A DNA stretch of 5,086 nt. Source: Ruminococcus flavefaciens. Its GTDB lineage: Bacteria > Bacillota > Clostridia > Oscillospirales > Ruminococcaceae. The stretch's first letter is position 1. Every line of letters begins with the position of its first letter. Below are positions 1-4,733 of the stretch, piece by piece. The position numbers and the translations under genes are program-made. The stretch lies in NCBI GenBank assembly GCA_002348905.1, contig DEBW01000212.1, positions 2,825 to 7,910 on the forward strand, written 5' to 3'. The notes under the pieces are model-generated. The model worked only from the letters and a program-made list of their open reading frames with translations. It did not search any database and was not told where the DNA came from.

Positions 1-796
1 TAGAGCTGGCGCTGGCAAGGCTCACCTGCGGATTTTCATCATCTCCCGCTTCGGCAAGAGCAAGACACGCTTTCTGGTCGAGGAGGGCATCAGGCTTCAT
101 CTCATTGCCGGGGGTGATGGAGTTGAAATGCTTTAAGATCAGCTCCTTAGTGGATGCCGGAGCAAGCTCTTTGCTGGTGCAGGCTGTTCCGATTTTGAAA
201 GAATCTGCATACACATCTTTCAGCGAAGGAATATCGCTCTGCGGATGATAAACAGGAGCCGTTTTCAGCGTAAAATCGTCAATATAGATATTATCTGAGC
301 CGCCCTCAAAATAGACAAATACGTCCGTCCATTCCTCGGTATAGCTGACTTTCAAGTCAGAAACTGACTGCCAGCCGTTTCCATTGAGATTTGCAAGATT
401 TTCATAATGCTGCTCACCGGCGGCATCGGTGTACTGAAAGCTGACAGTCACGCTGGTGTACCATTGTCCCATTGCGGAGCAGCTTACAAGATAGGCAACT
501 CCCGGCTCACACTTGTCATCGAGGCGGAATGCAGGTCCGTTCCACGATTTGGAACGCTCGGAAGCACACAGGCAGTGCGTTCCGGATACGGCATTCTCCT
601 CGCTGGCGGTCAATATAGTGGTGTCTCGGTCGCCTCGGTTTGTCCATGCGGAAACGTCACCGTCCTCGAAATCTGAGGAATAGATGACTGTCGTTGCGGA
701 AGTCTCCTCTGCTGTTGCGTCTATTGTCGGCATCGCTCCGGAAATGCAGTTCAATGCCATAAGATACGCAGTCATACGGATTAGTCTTTTCTTCAT
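1..796 (-). CDS. Secreted endo-1,4-beta-xylanase, CBM22-GH10 (3' end outside window)
   Basis: This gene encodes the first 265 residues of an extracellular xylanase that would hydrolyse internal beta-1,4 bonds of xylan. The frame is open from the start codon to the left edge. Residues 1-29 look like a signal peptide: KKRLIR, a hydrophobic stretch, and likely cleavage after DATA. Residues about 39-178 match CBM22, a xylan-binding beta-sandwich, with the DFEDG start, SAWTNRG, RSKSWNGP, FQYTD, VYFEG and the closing YIDDFTLK. GH10 begins at about residue 191 (SLKDVYADSFKIG) and contains NSITPGNEMKPD at 225-236, whose N-E-M-K residues form the conserved glycone subsite. The two catalytic glutamates lie beyond the window, as would any dockerin. 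A second ATG lies directly upstream (799-797) and cannot be excluded as the start. GAAGAGGT (813-806) is the ribosome binding site, 9 nt from the chosen ATG. The gene has its own promoter and follows the terminator of the upstream esterase, so it is probably a separate transcript. Confidence 0.93.
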   Translation of the reverse strand, partial: MKKRLIRMTAYLMALNCISGAMPTIDATAEETSATTVIYSSDFEDGDVSAWTNRGDRDTTILTASEENAVSGTHCLCASERSKSWNGPAFRLDDKCEPGVAYLVSCSAMGQWYTSVTVSFQYTDAAGEQHYENLANLNGNGWQSVSDLKVSYTEEWTDVFVYFEGGSDNIYIDDFTLKTAPVYHPQSDIPSLKDVYADSFKIGTACTSKELAPASTKELILKHFNSITPGNEMKPDALLDQKACLALAEAGDDENPQVSLASASS

Positions 797-845
797 CATA
801 AGATTACCTCTTCTATATGGATTGTGATTTATATACTTATTCACT

Positions 846-874
846 ATTTTAGCATTGCACTGAAATCAATTCAA
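846..874 (-). promoter_or_regulatory. Promoter of the xylanase gene
   Basis: On the minus strand there is TTGAAT (874-869), a 17-nt spacer, and TAAAAT (851-846): four of six and five of six matches to the sigma-A consensus with ideal spacing. Transcription would start near 839, giving a 5' leader of about 43 nt. The stretch upstream of -35 (881-902) is strongly A/T-rich with a run of six A on the minus strand, resembling an UP element. The call is from sequence only. Confidence 0.6.
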
Positions 875-880
875 TGCACT
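852..880. promoter_or_regulatory. Repeats overlapping the xylanase promoter, possible operator
   Basis: TGCACT occurs twice, at 856-861 and 875-880, 19 bp apart. In the same stretch GCATTG (852-857) and CAATGC (872-877) form an inverted repeat. Both cover the -35 hexamer and the spacer of the xylanase promoter, where a bound protein could block or aid RNA polymerase. The cognate regulator is unknown, and A/T-rich promoters can contain such repeats by chance. Confidence 0.3.
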
Positions 881-1061
881 AATGTAGATTTTTTATTACA
901 TTTTGCATACTTATCCGACTAAGCTAATCCTTTGTTATTCTGATATTCATGTTATATTCAATGTGCTTATATACGTCGATCAACTATCGGTAGTAAATCC
1001 CCTTACCGTATCTGCATTTAACATCGTTTCATATTTTCGTGAAGCAGTTTTGTGAAAATAC
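881..1061. other. AT-rich intergenic stretch without a recognised gene
   Basis: No credible reading frame was found on either strand; stops are frequent and there is no ribosome binding site paired with a start. The only structure seen is a weak 6-bp inverted repeat, AATGTA (881-886) and TACATT (897-902), separated by a T-rich loop. Together with the promoter on its left and the terminator on its right, this accounts for the long gap between the xylanase and the SGNH esterase. Confidence 0.5.
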
Positions 1062-1100
1062 AAAAAAGGAAGCGTACCAGCATTGCTGATACGCTTCCTT
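1062..1100 (-). terminator. Rho-independent terminator of the SGNH esterase gene
   Basis: Read on the minus strand, GGAAGCGTATCAGC (1098-1085) pairs with GCTGGTACGCTTCC (1081-1068) around a 3-nt AAT loop (1084-1082). The stem is 14 bp, unbroken in RNA because the single T/G position is a wobble pair. A run of six T (1067-1062) follows at once. The wobble (G opposite U only on this strand) and the T-run fix the direction as minus. The stem begins about 147 nt after the esterase stop codon, leaving a rather long 3' untranslated region. That region holds only a weak 6-bp hairpin (CGGCTG 1149-1154 with CAGCCG 1167-1172). Confidence 0.88.
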
Positions 1101-1244
1101 TCTCTGATTTGTCCCTTACAAATACTTTCGGATAAAATGAATCTGTTTCGGCTGCTATCCGATGTTCAGCCGTTTATTACTTAGGTAACCGAGCTATTGT
1201 GCAGATGTTCGGATACTTTGTAATCAATTGCTGTTTTACTGCGC

Positions 1245-2657
1245 TTACTTCCTATACCCCGGCAGCTCATCGAGAGTTTCGTGCGGAGTGTCGGGAGACT
1301 GCAGCTCTTTCCTGGAGACGATAAACTTTCTCATTGCTACGATATCGAAGGCATCTATCCTGCCGTCCTCGCAGAGGTCGCCCGCCTGCCAGTTTTTCAG
1401 TTCCGCATTTCTGTAGCCGAGCACGAACTTCTGCAAGGTGACAAGGTCCGCCGCAGAGAACTCTCCGTCACCGTTGACGTCGCCCTTGACGAGCTCGGGT
1501 AACTGCGTCTGAGAGCCTATCTTAGTGTATACGTTCTCGTACATCGTCTCCGCCCAGAGCTTCTTCATCGCCTCGTAGCCCTCGGAGTTCGGGTGAACGC
1601 CGTCTGCGCTGAGCCCCCAAGTGTTCTTCTTGAAGAAGTCATCAAAATCGGGACCGTGAACAAGCCTATCGCCGTATTCGTCATAGAGCTTGTCCACCAT
1701 TGCGTTGTAATATCCGACGTTATTGCCGACGTCATTGTTCGTTGAGGACGGTATCTTCGGCAGTACAGGCACCTTGCCGGCTTCGAGGACAGCGTCTATC
1801 ATATACTTGGTATTACTGTAGTAACTCTGCACGTTGTTTGGGTTGCCCCAGCAGTCATTCGTGCCGTAGGCTATGCTCACAAAGTGGACAGGACTGCCGC
1901 TGAGCCACTCGTCGATGTGCTCCTTGCCGTCCTTGCTGGTGATGCCACCGATGCCGCCGTTTTCCTGTGCAGGAAAGAATCGGCTGTCTATCTGGTTGAC
2001 ATAGCTTGCGTAGCTCGTACCGTAGGCGTTGACCATTCCGCCTGCCGTTATGGAATCGCCGAAGAATATCCAGCTGTCGAACACTCCCTGTGAGGCATCG
2101 TGGATATCAAGATTGAGCGTCACCTTGTCGCCGTAAGCCTTTGTGACGTTCATGCGTATCCAGTTGTATCCGTCCATGTCGATGTAATGCTGGCGAGAGC
2201 TCAGACCGTTGCCCTTAATGGTTACGGCTGTCTCCCAGCCCGATGAGGGATAGTTGCCTCCCTGAGCCTTGTTGACCTCTATCGTGTAGTCTATAGGTTC
2301 GGCGTTCCTGCTCGCATAGGCGCCGAGGTTGTCGTAGCTGCTGAGGTTGTACCACGCTGCGAGCACCTTTTTGCGCTGAGCCTGCGGTACTCCCGACAGG
2401 TCATACGCAAGGTAATCGCCCGAAGATGAGCTCCACGATGTGAAGTAGTGCTCGTCATTGCCCGAGGAGGCGCTGTCAGACTTGCCCGAGTATGCTGGAA
2501 CCCCTCTGCTTATCACAGGATTAGCTCCCTCGAAGTATGTATCGGCTGCATAAACCATGTTAAATGAGCTGCCTGAACTGTAAATATCGGAACTGACTGT
2601 AGCAATGCTGCTACAAGTTATCGCTGCCGCAAGAATTGATGAAACCATTTTTTTCAT
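1245..2657 (-). CDS. Secreted dockerin-bearing SGNH/GDSL carbohydrate esterase
   Basis: A 470-residue extracellular esterase that probably deacetylates plant cell-wall polysaccharide. The start at 2657 is chosen because AGGAGGT (2672-2666) lies 8 nt upstream and the product begins with a signal peptide (MKKMVSSILAAAIT...), likely cleaved near VYA-ADT at 37/38; a longer frame from 2714 lacks both. Residues about 40-190 form an accessory region rich in aromatics, probably a beta-sandwich, as in several esterase families with an N-terminal jelly roll. The SGNH domain spans about 195-376: GDSIT with Ser202, NGGIGG (233-238), GTND with Asn267, and DGVHP with Asp352 and His355. All four SGNH blocks are present, so it should be active. 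The type I dockerin is at 391-449, with loops starting at D393 (D-V-N-G-D-G) and D427 (D-L-C-E-D-G). About 21 residues follow it, which is unusual. Acetylxylan esterase is an inference; the exact CE family is not certain. Confidence 0.92.
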   Translation of the reverse strand: MKKMVSSILAAAITCSSIATVSSDIYSSGSSFNMVYAADTYFEGANPVISRGVPAYSGKSDSASSGNDEHYFTSWSSSSGDYLAYDLSGVPQAQRKKVLAAWYNLSSYDNLGAYASRNAEPIDYTIEVNKAQGGNYPSSGWETAVTIKGNGLSSRQHYIDMDGYNWIRMNVTKAYGDKVTLNLDIHDASQGVFDSWIFFGDSITAGGMVNAYGTSYASYVNQIDSRFFPAQENGGIGGITSKDGKEHIDEWLSGSPVHFVSIAYGTNDCWGNPNNVQSYYSNTKYMIDAVLEAGKVPVLPKIPSSTNNDVGNNVGYYNAMVDKLYDEYGDRLVHGPDFDDFFKKNTWGLSADGVHPNSEGYEAMKKLWAETMYENVYTKIGSQTQLPELVKGDVNGDGEFSAADLVTLQKFVLGYRNAELKNWQAGDLCEDGRIDAFDIVAMRKFIVSRKELQSPDTPHETLDELPGYRK

Positions 2658-2694
2658 ATATCCCGACCTCCTGTAAAAAAATCGTTCTGTTCTA

Positions 2695-2723
2695 ATTATA
2701 CCCCACCGTGACATGAATTAAAA
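2695..2723 (-). promoter_or_regulatory. Promoter of the SGNH esterase gene
   Basis: A perfect TATAAT -10 element lies on the minus strand at 2700-2695. At the 17-nt distance the -35 position reads TTTTAA (2723-2718), a poor match to TTGACA, which suggests dependence on an activator. The expected start near 2688 gives a leader of about 31 nt that ends in a near-ideal ribosome binding site. The poor -35 abuts one of the ATGTCA boxes described separately. Confidence 0.65.
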
Positions 2724-2750
2724 TGACATTTCGTGTATTATTTCTGACAT
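2709..2750 (-). promoter_or_regulatory. Triple ATGTCA box upstream of the SGNH esterase
   Basis: On the minus strand ATGTCA occurs at 2750-2745, 2729-2724 and 2714-2709. The first two are 21 bp apart, two helical turns; the second abuts the -35 position and the third lies in the -35/-10 spacer. The CE4 promoter carries the same arrangement. A regulator of the AraC type binding direct repeats is a plausible reader, but this is inference. Confidence 0.5.
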
Positions 2751-2764
2751 TTTAAATCATGATA

Positions 2765-2881
2765 TCACATTTTCGCTAAGCATTTTTCGCACCTGAACTG
2801 TGCTGCCGTCCAGCCACTCTTCTCCTTGAACTGCCGCAGGAAGTGGTTCTCGTTGTTATAGCCGCACTGTTCCGCTAGGAT
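2765..2881 (-). pseudogene. Remnant of an AraC-family transcription regulator (C-terminal fragment)
   Basis: The minus-strand frame ending in TGA at 2767-2765 contains AEQCGYNNENHFLRQFKEKS followed by GWTAAQFR. This is the second helix-turn-helix and signature of AraC/XylS regulators (IAxxxGF/Y...YFxxxFKxxxGxTPxxFR). Only about 35-40 residues are recognisable. The rest of the roughly 100-residue DNA-binding domain and any sensor domain are missing. Upstream of about 2881 the frame turns into A/T-rich sequence with no AraC character, and base composition drops there from about 53% to about 32% G+C. The continuous frame can be extended to a methionine at 2953, but there is no ribosome binding site there and that extension contains a promoter for the opposite strand. 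I read it as a truncated, nonfunctional relic of a regulator gene once transcribed toward the esterase. Confidence 0.72.
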
Positions 2882-2902
2882 GATGTAAAAAATGCAGCAG
2901 GT

Positions 2903-2921
2903 CATAACGAAAATCGTTATG
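2903..2921. promoter_or_regulatory. 19-bp perfect palindrome, candidate operator
   Basis: CATAACGA (2903-2910) and TCGTTATG (2914-2921) are exact reverse complements separated by AAA. The element lies 31 bp upstream of the -35 hexamer of the CE4 promoter and outside any intact gene. Its size and symmetry suit a dimeric helix-turn-helix protein. No T-run follows, so it is not a terminator. Which regulator binds, if any, cannot be told from the sequence. Confidence 0.4.
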
Positions 2922-2925
2922 CAAA

Positions 2926-2968
2926 ACGTCATAATTCTTATCGAATATGTCATTGAATAAATATGTCA
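2926..2968 (+). promoter_or_regulatory. Triple A(T/C)GTCA box upstream of the CE4 gene
   Basis: ACGTCA (2926-2931), ATGTCA (2947-2952) and ATGTCA (2963-2968) lie on the plus strand with spacings of 21 and 16 bp. The second box directly abuts the -35 hexamer and the third sits in the spacer, 7 bp before -10. In the divergent esterase promoter the spacings are 21 and 15 with 8 bp before -10, so the distance from first box to -10 is 50 bp in both. Confidence 0.5.
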
Positions 2969-2981
2969 GATACGATATAAT
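2953..2981 (+). promoter_or_regulatory. Promoter of the CE4 deacetylase gene
   Basis: TTGAAT (2953-2958), a 17-nt spacer and a perfect TATAAT (2976-2981) form a strong sigma-A-type promoter. The start would be near 2988, leaving a leader of about 160 nt before the coding region. It probably also serves the next gene, since no good promoter was found in the gap before that gene. Confidence 0.7.
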
Positions 2982-2987
2982 AAATAT

Positions 2988-3149
2988 AAAAAGGGAAAAG
3001 TGTGTCTGCACTGCACACCGTTTTCTGTAATAAATCGGGGACAGTCAGATGTCCTGTGGCTGTATCCTTTTCTCAGGGATACAGCCGTTTGGATTATATG
3101 CTATTATTAACTAATGGATAATTATGTAACAAATATGCAGGTGATAATA
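2988..3149 (+). promoter_or_regulatory. Structured 5' leader of the CE4 gene, possible attenuator
   Basis: The predicted leader can fold into three successive hairpins: GTGTG (3000-3004) with CACAC (3014-3018); GGACA (3039-3043) with TGTCC (3050-3054); and GGCTGTATCC (3058-3067) with GGATACAGCC (3077-3086), a perfect 10-bp stem. The last is followed by GTTTGGATT, a weak U-tract, so it resembles a poor or decayed intrinsic terminator. No known riboswitch class is recognised. The leader ends with AGGTGA (3139-3144), 5 nt before the ATG. It could be an attenuator, a small RNA released by termination near 3095, or simply a stabilising leader. Confidence 0.45.
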
Positions 3150-4409
3150 ATGAAAAACAAAATCATATCCGCATTAATGGCAACAGTCTTTTTATTAAGC
3201 TGCACTCCTTTGGATTCAAGTTCAGTATCAGCCGAAGGAAAACAACCAAAGCTGATCGCACTGACGTTTGATGACGGACCAAATACCACAACTACAAATG
3301 ATGTGCTTGATATTCTTGAAGAATACAATGCGAAAGCATCATTCTTTCTTATTGGTGACAACATAAATGAAGAAAGCACATCATCTGTCAAGCGAGCCCA
3401 CGATATGGGCATGGAGATAGACAATCACTCAAAGACGCATTCAAATATGTCAAAAATGCAGGCAGAAGAGGTTAAGGCAGAAATAACATACGTTGATGAA
3501 AAGGTAAAGGAAATAACAGGCGAATACCCGAAGTTTTTCCGCCCTCCGTTCATTGATGTAAGTCAGAGCCTTTACGATGCTGTTGATCTACCTTTTATAT
3601 GCGGAATAGACTGTCAGGACTATATGCCGAATGTTACTGCTCAGGAACGCGCGGACTATATTCTGAACGGTGCAAAAGACGGAGTTATCGTTCTTCTGCA
3701 CGATGCCGCAGGCAATCAGGCTACGGTAGATGCACTGAAAATTGCGATGCCTGAGCTTGTTGAACAGGGTTATGAATTTGTTACGCTGACAGAGCTTTTT
3801 GAGCGTCAGGGCGAAACTCCGAAGCATAATATACTCTACTCAAATGTCGGAAAGCACCCGACAGGCTACAGAGAGATACAGGAACTATCCTCAGATTCAA
3901 CTGACCGTATCACTTTAGATCCTGCTCTGCTTGATTCTCTTGGCAATTCCTATGCTGTCGAAATGGAATATTCAAGCTCAAGCGGTTATCCGCCTGTCAT
4001 TGCCTTGCAGAAATGGAGCGGTACTCTTCAGATATGGCATACTATTCAGCCGTTTTATTTCAACGGCAATAAAGCTCTGTTCCTTGCAGAAGATGTACTA
4101 ACAGCCCTGGAACAGCTAAAGATCGGGTATAGTGATCTCGACGGGATAGCCGTTACTGCATACAGCGGTGAGGTGGAGCTGAGTAACGCTAAACTGCTCA
4201 CAAAAGCTGAAACTGCTGACGTTATAAAGGGCGATATCAATGCAGACGGCAGCTTCAATATCGCAGATGTGGTACTGTTCCAGAAATGGCTGCTTGCAAA
4301 ACCTGATGCTGTGCTTGCTGACTGGAAATCAGGCGACCTCTGTGATGATAACAAACTTGACGTTTTTGATCTTGTACTGATGAAACAACTGCTGTTCATA
4401 CAACAATGA
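3150..4409 (+). CDS. Secreted dockerin-bearing CE4 polysaccharide deacetylase
   Basis: A 419-residue extracellular deacetylase of the NodB/CE4 fold, which removes acetyl groups with a divalent metal; acetylxylan is the likely substrate here, chitin or peptidoglycan alternatives. The start at 3150 follows AGGTGA and begins a signal peptide; an in-frame ATG at 3114 has no ribosome binding site. NodB motifs are complete at residues 34-220: TFDDGP (39-44, base and metal aspartates), HSKTH (93-97, metal histidines), RPPF (131-134), DCQDY (154-158, Tyr where Trp is usual) and LLHD (182-185, His184). Residues about 235-352 are an extra module rich in aromatics (W289, W296, Y303) that I cannot assign; it may be a carbohydrate-binding beta-sandwich. 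The dockerin occupies about 360-416, with loops from D362 (D-I-N-A-D-G) and D396 (D-L-C-D-D). FLLSC at 14-18 resembles a lipobox, although cleavage after SVSA (28) fits a dockerin protein better. Confidence 0.94.
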   Translation: MKNKIISALMATVFLLSCTPLDSSSVSAEGKQPKLIALTFDDGPNTTTTNDVLDILEEYNAKASFFLIGDNINEESTSSVKRAHDMGMEIDNHSKTHSNMSKMQAEEVKAEITYVDEKVKEITGEYPKFFRPPFIDVSQSLYDAVDLPFICGIDCQDYMPNVTAQERADYILNGAKDGVIVLLHDAAGNQATVDALKIAMPELVEQGYEFVTLTELFERQGETPKHNILYSNVGKHPTGYREIQELSSDSTDRITLDPALLDSLGNSYAVEMEYSSSSGYPPVIALQKWSGTLQIWHTIQPFYFNGNKALFLAEDVLTALEQLKIGYSDLDGIAVTAYSGEVELSNAKLLTKAETADVIKGDINADGSFNIADVVLFQKWLLAKPDAVLADWKSGDLCDDNKLDVFDLVLMKQLLFIQQ

Positions 4410-4733
4410 TTTTACTCCGCTGCACCAAAGTCTTACATATAGAGTTTGTTCTTTAAGTGAGACAACTCAGTAAAGGCTGACATAAGTCGGTCTTTAATAA
4501 TAATTTAGGAGGGTTATTATGAAAAACCACAAATCCAAGAGTGCAGCCTGTATCCTTACAGGTCTCATTTCATTATCGCTGACGTTCGGAACACAGAGTC
4601 CAAATCAACAATCAGTTTTTGCCGAAACACCGGCTGAGTCCCTAATCTCAGCTGCTGAAATCAATGGTGATGTGAATGCCGACGGAAGTTTTAATATAGC
4701 AGATGTTGTGCTGTTCCAGAAATGGCTGCTTGC
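4275..4733 (+). repeat. Dockerin-encoded direct repeat shared by the CE4 and CE2-like genes
   Basis: A 23-nt stretch within the first dockerin helix is identical at 4275-4297 and 4711-4733. It lies inside a longer homologous stretch covering both dockerins (about 4227-4397 and 4663-4836). The two copies start at the same codon position (L376 of the first protein, L65 of the second). This is gene-family similarity, not a mobile element, but it places a C-terminal and an N-terminal dockerin as close direct repeats. Confidence 0.75.
4471..4496 (+). terminator. Intercistronic hairpin, weak terminator or processing element
   Basis: TAAAGGCTGAC (4471-4481) pairs with GTCGGTCTTTA (4486-4496) across a 4-nt ATAA loop; the 11-bp stem includes two G-U wobbles that form only in plus-strand RNA. 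The sequence after it (ATAATAATTT) is not a proper U-tract, so termination would be partial at best. It sits 10 nt before the ribosome binding site of the next gene. It may lower expression of that gene relative to the CE4 gene or stabilise the upstream message. Confidence 0.4.

Noticed and set aside
407..676. Open frame of 89 codons on the plus strand
   Set aside because: It lies opposite the CBM22-GH10 xylanase frame, has no ribosome binding site and no recognisable protein character.
881..1060. Possible small gene or transposon end in the gap before the xylanase
   Set aside because: Short frames are broken by stops, no start with a ribosome binding site was found, and no terminal inverted repeats or target duplications are visible.
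2658..2714. N-terminal extension of the SGNH esterase frame to 2714
   Set aside because: It would include the promoter -10 and the AGGAGGT ribosome binding site inside the coding region and would bury the signal peptide.
3114..3149. Upstream in-frame ATG of the CE4 gene
   Set aside because: No Shine-Dalgarno precedes it, and it would put a polar stretch before a normal signal peptide that has its own AGGTGA site.
4477..4504. Possible promoter (CTGACA and AATAAT) before the CE2-like gene
   Set aside because: The spacing is 16 nt, but transcription would start inside the Shine-Dalgarno site, and the -35 lies in a hairpin stem; the match is likely chance.
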